Positions 1 through 11,532 of a stretch of DNA of 64,000 bases are shown here, in pieces; the first letter of the stretch is position 1, and every line of letters begins with the position of its first letter. This DNA comes from Athripsodes cinereus (Eukaryota; Arthropoda; Insecta; Trichoptera; Leptoceridae): contig OX388321.1 in NCBI GenBank assembly GCA_947579605.1, forward strand, positions 16,607,614 through 16,671,613. Reading direction: 5' to 3'. The notes beneath the pieces were generated by a model. The model did not search any database and was not told the DNA's origin. It saw only the letters and a list, made by a program, of their open reading frames with translations. Position numbers and translations under genes: made by a program.

Positions 1-53
1 TTGTAAAGAATATGTATCTCAAGGGTAATGTGTAGTATGTAAAAACTATTTGT

Positions 54-125
54 TGGCACAGAGAAGGCAACCTGTATGCTTATCATGTATAGTTAGTACA
101 TCATCTGTGGGAGATATCGTAATGA
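54..125 (+). repeat. Family A SINE-like fragment
   Basis: Short diverged piece of the family whose best copy is at 16380-16644. It keeps the order GGCACAGAGAAGG, a CATGTA block and a TGTGGGAGATATCG-like 3' hairpin remnant. The 5' half is missing. Confidence 0.4.
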
Positions 126-469
126 TATGTTTAGATAGGCAGATATTTAAATAGTTTTTCAAGTGAAATAAAAAAATACAAATTAATGTATAATTATAGA
201 TATTATATCTTATTATGTAAGTTTATAATCAATAAATAAGTTTCATTTTCATTCATTCGGATTCATCAAACAGTCAATTACAGAATATGTAAGCAAAATA
301 TACATTCAATTTGCAAACCAGAAAAGATCCTAAATTTATCAATGATTTTAAATACACAAAGTTCAGTACCAATTTAATTTCATTTCTTTTTGAAAATTTT
401 TGAAAATTTCTCATAACTCAGTATCCGTTCCCTAGCCCCCCCTCCTCTGATCCATAATCCCTACCACAT

Positions 470-690
470 GTTGGGTGTGTGTCAAATATATTATTCTAAA
501 TTTTGTTTTTTTCTTCTTTTGTTGTGTTTTGATATTTTGTATGTTTTTTTTGTAAGTAAATTTGTTTTTTACTAGTTTCATGTCAATGTGTCGTGGTTAG
601 ATGGAAGAAATCATTAATTGTATCGGCATTTACTTTGTAACACTTCATTTTAAATTATCAAATAAAATATAATAAATATTTATTTTTATT
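470..690 (+). mobile_element. LINE 3' UTR and tail (family B copy 1)
   Basis: A T/G-rich, C-poor stretch is followed by GTGGTTAGATGGAAGAAATC and an AATAAAATATAATAAA tail. Other family B copies in this window share the TGGAAGA...ATC hairpin region followed by an AATAAA-type tail. This layout is typical of LINE 3' ends in insects; the clade cannot be assigned from the tail alone. Confidence 0.45.
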
Positions 691-695
691 TTGTT

Positions 696-832
696 TGATA
701 ATTGGAAGAAATCACTTTATAGTGATAATCTCGCCACTGCACATCGTCCTAGTTTTTAAAATTTTATATTTTTATGTTAACACTGCTATGTAATGATGAT
801 GTGCAAAAAGAATAAATAAATAAATAAAATTT
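696..832 (+). mobile_element. LINE 3' end (family B copy 2)
   Basis: Starts TAATTGGAAGAAATCAC and contains a perfect stem-loop, ATCACT (711-716) paired with AGTGAT (721-726) around a 4-nt loop, then CTCGCCACTGCACATCG, a T-rich stretch and an (AATA)n tail at about 809-830. It lies directly behind copy 1. Compare 60010-60122, where the same hairpin has different but still complementary arms. Confidence 0.55.
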
Positions 833-1249
833 TGAAAAAAATAACTAAAGAACTATCTGGTATCTAATCGGATAGTTGCCGAACATCCGTTTTAATTATC
901 TCTATTACAGATCCTCGCAAGGAGGTGGGTGCTTAGAGTCGCGACAAGGTATGGCAAAAATGCGGTTACACGTTCAACTTGATTGATATATTTAGTTTTA
1001 GTACTAGTATTGTGTGTTTCTCTAAAATAACTGGATTAATATTATTCCACTATTTATGTACTCAATAGTTGCTATCGAGTTTACTCATTAATTCTCAAAA
1101 TTGTATTATTTCTTTTAGTACCTACTGATTTATTTTTTGACAAACGAATATTTCCCTTTCAAATTTATGTAACCTAGGTAACATTTAACTGTTGCCACAA
1201 TGGACTGTGTATGACACACCTTTATCATTACTATTTTATTATTTGACAA
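833..1249. other. Unassigned AT-rich DNA
   Basis: No coding frame, structural RNA or recognised repeat was seen in this stretch. Confidence 0.5.
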
Positions 1250-1350
1250 ATCGCTACTAAAACACTCTTGCTTTATACTTCCACAAGACTTAATCGATCG
1301 CAGGTCGGCTTACTAAAGCTCCACTCTCATCATCAGGCTAGCGCAAAGTG
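1250..1350 (-). mobile_element. Decayed Penelope-like terminal repeat
   Basis: Read on the minus strand it contains CGCTAGCCTGATGATGAGAG followed by a GGAGCT-type stem and AAGCCGACC. This matches the better copy at 35201-35241 (CGCTAGCCTGATGATGAGAG, then GAAAGCTGGCTC). The GAA and stem III positions are degraded. The downstream ATTAAGTCTTGTGG and AGTGTTTTA blocks also parallel the copies at 35 and 43 kb. Confidence 0.45.
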
Positions 1351-1518
1351 AAGAAATCACATACAGAATTATATATGAAATAAAAAAATTAAGAATGATT
1401 AAATGAAAAAGAACACATTATATTTTTTTGCCAATCGTAGGTATTGCCTGCTAGTGTAGATATTATTTTTGTTTTTAATTATAGAAAATTATTGTCGATG
1501 ATATAAAATTTTATTATA

Positions 1519-1560
1519 TTGCCTGAAAAAAGGCATTTAAAAATGCCTTTTTTCAGGCAA
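1519..1560. repeat. Perfect inverted repeat, 20-bp arms
   Basis: Arms 1519-1538 and 1541-1560 are exact reverse complements with a 2-nt spacer. The arm core is GCCTGAAAAAAGGC, which is itself partly self-complementary. No target duplication or link to another repeat was found. Confidence 0.85.
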
Positions 1561-1839
1561 AGCACCCGAATACGAATGATCTATGCATGTAAATGTTCTT
1601 AAGATGCAGTAAAGTTACAGCTCTCTTCTTTTACTTGTATGAAATTAAAAGTTGACTTGCTGTTTATTATTAATAGTCTGATGAAGATACGGTAATTAAA
1701 TCAATTATTTAAGTCCATCTTTATTACATTTAAACGTTATATGATAAGTATAATTTCAATCTAAAGAGTCGGAAACGTAACCAGGAACTTTTTATGAGAG
1801 AAATGAAAACGCTTCCTATGGTTTTTCTAATGTACAAAA
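1561..1839. other. Unassigned AT-rich DNA
   Basis: No supported gene or repeat. Confidence 0.45.
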
Positions 1840-1925
1840 ATATAACATGAAGGCATCTTCCACAAATGAGGTAACCAGCGGACTAATTAGAGATCACAAA
1901 CATGCAAGACATACTCTTCGCTCCA
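1840..1925 (-). repeat. Family A fragment
   Basis: Contains TTCCACAAATGAGGTAACC, CAGCGGACTAATT and an ACATGCAAGACATACTCTTC block in the same order as the minus-oriented family A copy at 53214. Strongly diverged; both ends are missing. Confidence 0.4.
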
Positions 1926-2574
1926 TTAAAAGTCAAGAAATTTTGATTATATGAATAATACTTAAATCAATCTGATACAATATCGATATAAAAAGAAGAC
2001 TTGTTCTTTAAACTAAATCTATTTCTGTATTGCTTATTATTAGAATCATCTTATAAATATATATATAATAAATATCTCCATTTTATGTACACACAAACGC
2101 GTGCATAGTGTTTTTGAAAAATTTATTCTAATGGCGTTTCTTTAATATAATAGTTATTTTGTCACCCTATTCGAGGAAATTATCGCAATTAGTTCCATAG
2201 AGTGTGTGATAATAATAAGTAGGGTGTAACTCCAGTAAGACAATTCCAGTGGGCAATTACACTATTCACTTTAATGGCGATGTCTACTGCATTGTTAACT
2301 ACCATAAAACCTCGACATCTTTAAAACTCGAGAAATAATATGTTCATAATGTTTATTGTTTAGTCGAGAAGACTCTAAATAATTTTTATATCGAATAATT
2401 AGTAAAAATCTTTATTAAAAACACATCGCAGACTTCTGTGTTTCAAAACGAATGTGCAAATGTGTGTGATATTTTTTTAATTATTTAAAGACCAAAAACG
2501 AACATTACTTTTCTGCACTTTTAACATTATGGACAAATAGAACCGTCGATATTTTTTTGTGTTTATTAAATTTT
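1926..2574. other. Unassigned AT-rich DNA
   Basis: Contains short ATATAT runs near 2055. No coding signal or recognised element. Confidence 0.45.
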
Positions 2575-2692
2575 TGTAAACTACTACTACTACTATTACT
2601 ATACCATCACGGCATATCCCACAAGTGGGGTAGCCAGCAGACCAGCTGCGTATAAAACATGCAAGCTGTCTTCTCCGTGCCAATATTTTTGT
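2575..2692 (-). repeat. Family A 3' part with (TAG)n tail
   Basis: An (ACT)n microsatellite at 2581-2599 is followed by ACCATCACGGCATATCCCAC and AAGTGGGGTAGCCAGCAGAC, the reverse complement of the conserved 3' end at 16590-16646. It continues through a CATGCAAGCTGTC block to GTGCCAATATTTTT. The 5' half is absent, as expected for 5'-truncated retroposition. Confidence 0.7.
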
Positions 2693-3934
2693 AAACTAAT
2701 TAAGAATTATTATTTTATTATCTTGAAATATTATTTTTAACAGAAATATCGAAAGAAATATTCTAATACATACTTTATTTAAATAAGTAGGCAAGTAATA
2801 TAAGTATGAATTTCTCGTTATTTCGAGAATTATTTTGCTATTCAAATTGATTTTCTCAGCTAGTCCACAACCTTGGGAACTTTGTAACGATTCTTTACTG
2901 TGCACATCGTCTGTTTAAATCTCAAGCCAAGTGCCAGGAACTGCAGTAAAGAAATAAAGCTATAAAAATAAATCGTACGTAGGTATCGAGTTTTAATCAA
3001 CTGGTAATAGATTTTGTATCGAAATTCATTGCTTCTACGTTGCGGACGAAAAGAAAATGCTACTTTTAGCTAAACATTGATCAAAACCAAAGTAATAAAA
3101 CTTTTCATTTACAAAGATCACCCAAAAGATTCAATCTTAAAGTTATTTAAGCACAGAGGAGATGATGTTATTTTCATTAGATTTATCACTCTCCGATCAA
3201 CGAAGTTTAGACGTAGGTGTTGCTCTAAAATATAAAACAAAATAAATAAATATAAATAGAAGCAGATAAAACAAAAAGAGAGTCAATTGTAAATGAAAAA
3301 AAGTATAAAAAAGCCAACCTGAATAAACACGACGTTGAATTCATTTGTAAAGTGTATTATTCTATGTGTATAAATAGTATTTGGTACTTAATGTGTCAAT
3401 TGTAACCTGTCAACGCTTTGATGAGAACATGTCAAGATGATCCTGGTTTAACTCAATTCATGGATTAAGTTAATATTAGACATGTATGTATGGATACATT
3501 AAATGAATGATCGGTACTTAAGTTGTACGTCACACAACTCATCGTGAGTTTAGACTAGTGTCAAAACAAACTACTTAATAGGCACAACTCATTGTACTCG
3601 TATTGAGTTTGAATACACGTTTCCTCTTGGAAATTAGTACACCTACTGATTACCGCTCATCTCGAATAGTTTAAGTGTCGCTACTGTCGCGACTGTTGTT
3701 TATTTTTAGTCGGTGGTAGCTTTTATCAAGCTGACAACATTGACCAACATGGATTAAACTAATAATACAGTAATAATTTTCTCAGAAAAATGTCTCAGAA
3801 TTAAAAGTGATAATAATTTTATTATCCTGTTTTACTCCATTACATTACGATGCTTATGAAATCTTTCCTTATTATGATTAAGTATTGCACATCCTTTGTA
3901 CCTGAAAAAGCTATACGATGACTTCTACATTTTT
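2693..3934. other. Unassigned AT-rich DNA
   Basis: Two short minus-strand frames near here show no recognisable domain. No repeat was recognised with confidence. Confidence 0.45.
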
Positions 3935-4098
3935 TATTATTATTTGTGTGTTTGGGTTAGTTGAAAGAGATCGCGCCTTGGGATAAACTCGCCCTCTGCA
4001 CGTTGACTGTACTTAATTTGAATACATTTATGTATAAAGTTGTATGTATTGTGATCAATGTACAGTTAAGAATCAATAAATAAATAAATAAAATAAAA
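3935..4098 (+). mobile_element. LINE 3' end (family B copy 3)
   Basis: GGGTTAGTTGAAAGAGATCGC is followed by a degenerate hairpin, then AAACTCGCCCTCTGCACG, an A/T stretch and an (AATA)n tail at about 4075-4093. Same order as copies at 45605 and 60010. Confidence 0.55.
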
Positions 4099-4529
4099 CA
4101 ATCAGAGCCTTGCAACATCAATGAGTTTGGTCACATAACCAATCATTCCTTTTTAAAATCTTTATTTTTACTCCGTACAATAGACTGTTGATGTCTGACA
4201 AGTGATTAACTACAGATTGACTTGTCACTTATAGTTAAAAATAATAGTTACAATAACTTAAAGTCAACCGATCTGAGATTATGTAAGGTAAATGCGATGA
4301 CTATGATTTTAAGAACTTATCTGCTAATCCCTCATACTTTCATCATTTTAAAGATTTTAGTTTATGTACTATTCATAACTTAGATACTATTTTAATCAAA
4401 CTGCAAATAATCAAATTTATAAAAAGTTGTAAAGCGTCCTTGAAGTGATATTATTACAATACGGCCCCATATTAATATTGTCATAATTATTATTACAAAT
4501 TTTGTAGCCATCCTAAAGGTATTTTATTT

Positions 4530-4590
4530 GTTGGCGCGGAGAGAATATCTTGCATGTTTATTACATGCGACTAGTCTGTTGTAGTTATAA
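4530..4590 (+). repeat. Family A fragment abutting a transposon
   Basis: GGCGCGGAGAGAATATCTTG, a CATG...TTACATG block and CTAGTCTGTTG follow family A order. The 3' hairpin and tail are missing. Two bases later the TA-flanked transposon at 4593 begins, so that insertion may have interrupted it. Confidence 0.4.
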
Positions 4591-4592
4591 TA

Positions 4593-5283
4593 TGGCCAAT
4601 TCTGAATCATAAAATAGTTCAGTTGCACTAACTAAGTCAACTGATTGTGAGAAGATAGTTGAATCATGATAATTAGTTCTTATTCGTATTCACAGTTTTC
4701 CGTACTAATTTAGTTCATTAGTTCATTTTGACACCTTAATACAACTATAAATTTCGAGAATCTATGGATTTCGTATTCTGAATGAAATTTTAGTTGACAG
4801 CCGACAACTAAAATAGGTTGGTTTTGGCAGAATTTTATTCGCGACTTTTAATGTGCAAATATTATTAGTTGCTGTCATTTTACCGCAGAATATTGCTATA
4901 TTTTGGAAGTGTTAAGTTGTTTTTTCAATTAAAAGTGAAAATTTATACTTTTAGGGCAACTCTTAGCATGTACAAATTGTAAAATTAAACCACCACCGAC
5001 GCAAATACGAACGCCAAAATGTATCGGCAAATCTGACATTTCACAATTTTCACGCGCGACAACTATTAAATTGTTGCCAGAAGTGTAAATCGGAACGTGA
5101 AAAACATTTTGTATTGCGGCATCACTGAGTAATATTAGTTTGTCCCATAGATTTTACCGTTTGCACTTGGTGGTTCTCGAGTTTATAGTTGTTTATAGTT
5201 CATAACTAATGCTGAATACTACATAATAACTAATATTAATCAACTTTTTAGTTAGTTAGTTCATTAAGATTCAGAATTGGCCC
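4593..5283. mobile_element. Non-autonomous TA-flanked DNA transposon, copy 1
   Basis: A 691-bp element with terminal inverted repeats: GGCCAATTCTGAATC at the left end and its reverse complement GATTCAGAATTGGCC at the right. TA dinucleotides flank both ends (4591-4592 and 5284-5285). A near full-length copy lies in the opposite orientation at 31390-32081 (692 bp). No transposase frame is present, so it would depend on enzyme supplied elsewhere. A TA target is typical of the Tc1/mariner superfamily, but the termini were not matched to a named family. Confidence 0.85.
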
Positions 5284-7234
5284 TAGTATATAGCTAACCA
5301 AAAGATAACAAAGCTTTTAAAAAGACAAAGATATTGGAAGTTATTGTGTATAAATAAAATTGATTTTAGATTGGTTATAAAAATCAATTTATGTAGTTGG
5401 TATAATAAAGAATATATCTTGCAATTTTTCCAATCTTTTATAACAATCTACTTAAGCTAAATTTTTTGCTGAATGTACCTCTGTACATTAAAAGCATGAG
5501 TAGGTATTATTATTCACAATCTGGAAGATTATAATTTAATATGTTCGTAAATATGTGTATTTGTACTTTATGAAGACGGCTATTACGCGAAACATAAGTA
5601 AAATAATACACTATACGAGTTCTAATTCTGTAAGCAGATTTTAGGCTCAAAATGTTATTTATATCTATATACGAGTATCTTATAAAATATTAATAATATG
5701 ACAAAATGTCATCAGATTTTTACGTGAATCGAACCTACCAATTTTTTCATAAACATTTTTGTATCAAGATGATTATAAAAAATGTATAAGGTGTCTGTAT
5801 ATCTGATGTTCAAAATATCTATTTACCAAATAAAAAGATTAAAATTATTAATAAAAAAAACAATACAGTATTTGACATCAGATCATGATTGTACTGTCAT
5901 ATATATTTGGATCACTTTGTTGCCAGTTTTCAATTAATTACGCCATTATTAAGCATTTTTTCAGTAGTGCTTTTGCTATAATTTACGCTATCAGCGCAAA
6001 AGTGGTGTAACCCATAATTTTTGTTGGTTACGTTTCTGGTGTAAAATACATTACTTAAATTATGTACTAACATTTCAACAGTGGAGCAAGCCACCTTTTA
6101 ATAATAAATAAATTAATTAAAATAATGTTCACAAAAAATATCATAAAAGTTTAACCAAATTCTATTTCCTCACCTACCTTACTATCTTCTAAAAAAGTAG
6201 TCTGGGGTAACACTTCTTTTGCACTGATAGCCTCAATTATGCACGTGTAAATTTGATATTTATTTTGTGAGCGAAGTGTAGAAGAAATCCACTAGTTTTA
6301 ATAATATTTCATAGTTACTTGCACTATTATAATAACGCTTGACTAGGTTGACTATAAAAGCGGTCCGGATGATAAAGATGCAATTTATAGGTGAACATTT
6401 TCCTGAGCTAATATTGAATAGAAAATATAAAGCATAAAAAATAGAAAAAAGCAAAGAAGAAAAATGAAGAAACCTTTAGCTTTATTATGACGATAGAAAA
6501 TCTTTGTGGCGGGGGAAATATAACAGAAAAAATTTCAAAAATAACATACTGTGATTTGGAACATTTTTAAACTGTCCAAATAACACATCATTTTTCAAAC
6601 AAAAAGATTTCTTATACATGAAAGCAGGTGTATGTATATGTATAGCATACACATATAACGTAGTTTAATATTTTTGCTAGTTTAACCTTGTAAAGTTTGG
6701 TATGTTCGTTTAAAACCAAAATAAAAATTGATCTTCACTTGTAGATTCCAAAAAAATATATTTGTTCTAGAGTAAGTTGTTATTTGAAAAAAATATTAGT
6801 TATTATTAAGGAAAAATGTACTTGAATACTTATCTAAAAGTAAAAAACATACTTATCTTAATAGAAAAAGTAGGTACAAAAACCATACATTTGCAGTCCA
6901 AATCTCATTTCATTAATATATTAGTTAAATTGTGACATGACAAATAAACCTTTAACTTATTTTCGTAGTATCGCATTCATTACTATGTAAGTAGGTACTT
7001 TGCGTGTTTATATGAGTTTTGTTTGTGATTTTTATTAAATACTCTTGTAGCAGTGATTCCTTACTCCATCTCCACTTTAATATAGTTCCATATTCGTGAT
7101 TTATATCAGATTCGTTGTAGACACTTATTGCGAAGTGATGATTTATAGTGTGGATTACTACTACTATTAAATGTGTATGTATGTATACATGTGTGTTACA
7201 TACATAGATACAGTACAGATACATACATATGAAA
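5284..7234. other. Unassigned AT-rich DNA
   Basis: Long AT-rich stretch with no convincing coding frame. Short minus-strand frames near 6260-6454 and 6952-7224 are low-complexity and have no recognisable motif. Confidence 0.45.
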
Positions 7235-7330
7235 ATATCTACTGGTAGAGCTGGGACAAGTAGATATTTTTTCTGTAAGTTTTCGAGTGTCCTATTAAAA
7301 GCAGGTATTCGTAAAATATATCATATAAGT
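7235..7330 (+). repeat. Family A 5' segment
   Basis: Contains TGTAAGTTTTCGAGTGTCCT, then AAAAGCAGGTATTCGTAAAA, matching the 5' half of the copy at 16380. A matching 3' segment lies at 7565-7645, so the two may be one copy split by about 230 bp of other DNA. Confidence 0.45.
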
Positions 7331-7564
7331 CATGTAGCACCCACAATTATTTAACCATGAGGCAGTGTCGTGCTTTCTATGTATGCAAAAAGCACCGCAT
7401 GTCTAGCAAAACAGTTGGATATGAAACATGTCTGAAATTGTTATTCAAAATCTACAAAATTGTGAAATTTCTACACACCAAATTGAAAATTTGACGAGAG
7501 GGGGAGGAGTTTGAGATTTTGGGTATTTCATTTAATTTATTTACCAAATTGTGAAAGTTTGTTT

Positions 7565-7645
7565 TTTTTTATCATCGGAGAGGATAACTTGCATGTTTAT
7601 TACATTCAGTTAGACTATTGGCTATCCCGTGACGGTATAGATAGA
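7565..7645 (+). repeat. Family A 3' segment
   Basis: CGGAGAGGATAACTTGCATG, TTATTACATTCAGTTAG and GGCTATCCCGTGACGGTATA follow family A order. The tail is a degenerate (ATAG)n rather than (TAG)n. Confidence 0.5.
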
Positions 7646-8041
7646 ATAGATAAATAGATAAAAAAAGATAGATTAATCTATCTGGAATACAAATTTTATA
7701 TTCGTGCACGAATTTGAGATTAGTATCATACTATTTTTTTTTTAAATTATATAGTCAAACATGTTTGTATGTGTGTATGAACGAACTGAAATATTAATGT
7801 ATGCATAATGTTTGTTACTTTATTTATACACTTTGTATTATAATATTGTAAGACTTTTCAAGATGATGACTGGTGTTTTTGACATATAATTTTAACTCGT
7901 ATGTGTTGGAACACTTTACGTAATACTTCTGTAACAACTACTACCTACTACTACTACTATAGGTAATATTATATACAATACATACATCCAAATCCTTAAT
8001 TTGTATATGTGTATATACATACCTACCATTAGGTTGTACTT
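7646..8041. other. Unassigned AT-rich DNA
   Basis: Contains a short ACT-repeat near 7938-7957. No gene or full repeat seen. Confidence 0.4.
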
Positions 8042-8440
8042 ACTTACTGCTAGCCTTCTTCTCTCCACTGCTGGATATAGGCCGCTTCAAAACTTTTCCA
8101 CACTCTTCTATCTCGAGCAACACGATACCACCGTTTTCCCATCATCTGGACAATATCGTTAACCCTTATTTTTGTGGGCCTTCCCACATTTCTTTTATCC
8201 TCACATGTCTCCAGTCAAGAATTCTGGAAATCCACCTGCCATCCTCTCGCCTTTCCACATGACCAGCCCATTGCAATTTCAACTTGCAGACTTTGCCAAC
8301 AATGCCGATGACTTTTGTCTTTTGTCGCATGGTTTCATTTCTTATTTTATCTCTCAAGCTAATGCCTAGCATTTGTCTCTCCATGGCACGCTGTGCACAC
8401 CTCAGTTTTGTTTCAAGTCAGACAACATTTTTTCTTATAT
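8042..8440 (-). pseudogene. RTE-like LINE, C-terminal ORF remnant
   Basis: The minus strand encodes the region just after a non-LTR reverse transcriptase. Between 8384 and 8166 it reads MERQMLGISLRDKIRN, then KLKLQWAGHVERREDGRW and RILDWR. The WAGH(V/I)xRRxDGRW pattern followed by RILxWR is the conserved tail of RTE-type LINE polyproteins, also seen at 9897-10185. A stop after PQK breaks the frame, but sequence related to the 9.9-kb copy (CTCCACTGCTGGATATAGGC, plus strand) continues to about 8050. Only the 3' end is present, as expected of a 5'-truncated dead copy. Confidence 0.7.
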
Positions 8441-9875
8441 CATCTATTTTTGAAAAAATTACAATGTAACAGTTTCGAGACATTTTGAATATTTTTAAAA
8501 GAGTGCCTACCTATAATGCACTTTTATTATTTGATTGTATATAAATCATAAATCGCGATCGATATCGAGTATTGTTTCGCTCGTTATAGCAACGGTTTGC
8601 TGAAATCGATCGTGTTCTTACAATCGTGTAATATAAGCACATTGTAGGATACCCACTCCTTTAAAAACAAATTTTCTTTCTTGCACTGTTTTGAATTTCG
8701 AATTGCACTTTTGTTTTAATTGTGGTGTTATTATATCGATTATATATTGGCTTGCATTTAAACCTTTCAATTTGCTGCTACAACAAATCATTTCCATAAT
8801 AAGCTAAATATTCTTAGGGTGTTTGTCTTTCTTCAAGTTCTTAAGCAATATTTCGTAAAGTGATTTCACAAATGTATAGTAAAACTAACAACAACTAAAA
8901 TATTGTGTAGGTAATATACAAAATTAGTTAAGTTCACAAGTGTTCTGAATTTAAGGTTGTACCTACCTACCGCTTGCTATCGCTACACATATCATAACTA
9001 CAAAGCGTCGCGGCGCGCGGTGCTCGGTGTAAAATTTAATCTTATTGCCAACATACTTATCTCATAATAATATTATGTATTAAACTTTGCCAGTACTTAA
9101 GATATGAATCTACTTACAAAATATTATCAACCCCACTCACACTCGTGGAATAACTGTAATGTTTGGCTAAGCGATACGTTACTTATAAACTGATATTATC
9201 GTTGTTCCGACATTATAATTAAATAAATTAATTAATTAAACTTTCTAAGCATCAAAATGTACATATTCTTACTAAAATTACCAAAAGGCGGGCTTATAGC
9301 ATATGCGTTCATTTTTCCCAGTTGTTTTTTTTTTTCAGTTCACCGCACATTGTGACTTGTAGCCTATTATCTGAAATAAATTTATGTTGTCGATGAAAAA
9401 CAAAATAAAATTCGGCATAATTTTCAGTGAGTACACCATACAATTTTTTTCTGTTAGTAAAGTTTTGATTTAATCAAGGACAACTTTGTTCTTACACATG
9501 CCGTGGTTAAAAAACCTGGTCTAAAATATACATTGTTTTTGTGAGTACGAATGTATACCTAATTTCTCGAATGTACTGTGTGTGTATGTAATATGTAGGT
9601 ATACAAGTCTCGAATGTACTGTCTGTGTATGTAAGCTGTTTGTTGTTGAGAAGACAATTTATTTTGCTAACTATAAACATACCTTAAGCAATATATTCTT
9701 ATTAGCTGCGCTGATTTGAGTTTTAACCAACTTTGCGCCTTTTACATTTGCGCCTCCTACTTGTTCAGTAAAACAAATGTTCTCATAGTAAACCTTAGTT
9801 CTAAGAAAAGCTTTATAAAAATTGATTCAATTTATTTTTTTATATAAATTGGTATTTATTTAAATTGGTATCCGT
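8441..9875. other. Unassigned DNA with a small GC-rich patch
   Basis: Mostly AT-rich and without genes. A CpG-rich patch (GTCGCGGCGCGCGGTGCTCG) lies at about 9006-9025. An imperfect direct duplication of TCTCGAATGTACTG occurs at 9565 and 9608. Confidence 0.4.
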
Positions 9876-10185
9876 TCTTCTTCTTCTTCTTCTTAGTCAG
9901 CCATCTCTCCACTGCTGGATATAGGCCTCTTCCAAACTCTTCCAGTCGTTGCGGTCCTGTGCCCTCTGTATCCATTTCCTTCCCGCGATTGGAGTAATGT
10001 CGTCAGTCCATCTCTTTTGTGGTCTGCCGATGCTTCTTTTGCTACTCCATGGTCGCCATTTGAGAATTCTAGGAGTCCATCTACCGTCGTTTCGTCTCAC
10101 AACATGACCCGCCCATTGCCACTTAAGCTTTGCAAGACGATCCATAATATCTGTGACTTTTGTTAGGTGTCTGATGTCTTTGTGG
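9876..10185 (-). pseudogene. RTE-like LINE, 3' end with (GAA)n tail
   Basis: The minus strand has an open frame ending in a stop at 9897. It encodes the C-terminal tail of an RTE-type LINE polyprotein: KVTDIMDRLAKLKWQWAGHV, NDGRWTPRILKWRP, RSIGRPQKRWTDDI, then QDRNDWKSLEEAYIQQW. The frame continues upstream to 10271, but residues before KDIRHLTKVT do not look like LINE, so the truncation lies near 10185. Immediately past the stop there is a (GAA)n microsatellite (plus strand TTC repeat, 9877-9894), the kind of 3' tail RTE elements carry. The polymerase domain is missing. Confidence 0.8.
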
Positions 10186-10271
10186 TATCCGTTGGGTGTA
10201 TGGAACTGATTATTTGTGGTATTGCTGATTACTAAATGGCCAATCCACCATGAGCGTTGAAGGCAACTCAA

Positions 10272-11360
10272 AATTACACTATTTCACCAGCACCCTTGGG
10301 ATCTGGGATAATCGTGCATTTGAGGCCAATATGATGCATTCATAAGCATTACCATTTATTATGCAGTCGTGGGACTATCACTACGTTATAGCTTTGAACT
10401 CTTTCTCTTTAAAATTTATGTGTAAATACCATCACAACATCACCCCTTAAAAGATAATTATCTAATTACATGTAATAAAAATACAAGTCAACCAATCTGT
10501 AATAGATAATATTTGTTAAGCAAATAATTATAATGTATTTTTTTTAATACATAATGTACATATTTACATAGCACTGGAATCACTCCATATCTGTTATATA
10601 TGCTTAGCTAATAAATTAAGAAGAAACACCGTATAGTCAAAATTGTCGTCTCAAGACATAATGATAATATGGCAAATATGTACATTTCATACCTTATCCA
10701 GTAGGTACATAGGAAGGCTGGCGTACTATATATTAATCTGCTGTATTATTTTAATAAGACATACCTATACTGTACATTCAACAATACGTCGCGGGCATAT
10801 GGTGAAGTCGAGCTAAAGTCACTTCAAACTTTATTATTTACGTTCATACCTACTTCATACTGCTAAGTAGATATAACACAAAACAGTTAGTTATTTAGAC
10901 GAGTGCCTACTTTATATATATATAACTTAAACAATAATATGTTTTATTAGGTATATGGGTATATATTCTATCTAATATTTTATCTGCTTTATGTTTATAT
11001 TCTCTTCTATGTTCGTTTTAAAATTACCTGTACCCTTTGATATTAAATTATTTCCATGAATATAGATGGTACTATTATTTTATTCCGTTGCAAATATCAA
11101 AAAATGTGGTGATCTTTTAGAAAACGGTTGTTTTATTTGTCTGCAACGGTCTCGATGCCCTGAATGATCCACTCTCAAAATTACTATGATGAATAACTTT
11201 ATCAGAAAGTTAAAACATTTGGGAAGTTGTGTTTCAATTTAGTCTAAATCGTTCTGATTGGAGAATTTTTTTCTCTGTGCTCCTGAGCCAAAAGACTTCT
11301 ATCCCATTTTTGGAAGACAGAAACTGATAGAGTTTAGAAAATATCATTATTTAATATATA
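10272..11360. other. Unassigned AT-rich DNA
   Basis: No coding frame or recognised element. Confidence 0.45.
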
Positions 11361-11532
11361 TTTTTTAAAGTAATATCTGGGTTTTGTTATAAACCCAAAT
11401 ACAACCTTATACATCTTTCACAGTAAGCTAAAAGCTTGTTTCGTGAAAGGGGAGTTTGCCGGCACCTGGGATCGAACCACGGACCCCTTGTTCACGAGAC
11501 TGAGACTCTACTTCCAGGCTACCGACGAACTC
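11361..11532 (-). mobile_element. tRNA-derived SINE (family S), full-length-like
   Basis: On the minus strand it runs GAGTTCGTCGGTAGCCTGGA (A-box-like), then a GTCCGTGGTTCGATCCCAGG block containing an RNA polymerase III B-box (GGTTCGATCCC), GCCGGCAAACTCCCC, a conserved body around AAGCTTTTAGCTTACTG, GTATTTGGGTTTATAAC and an A-rich tail. Other copies are at 41402, 42511, 54088 and 57651. The internal promoter and A-tail imply LINE-dependent retroposition. Confidence 0.85.
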
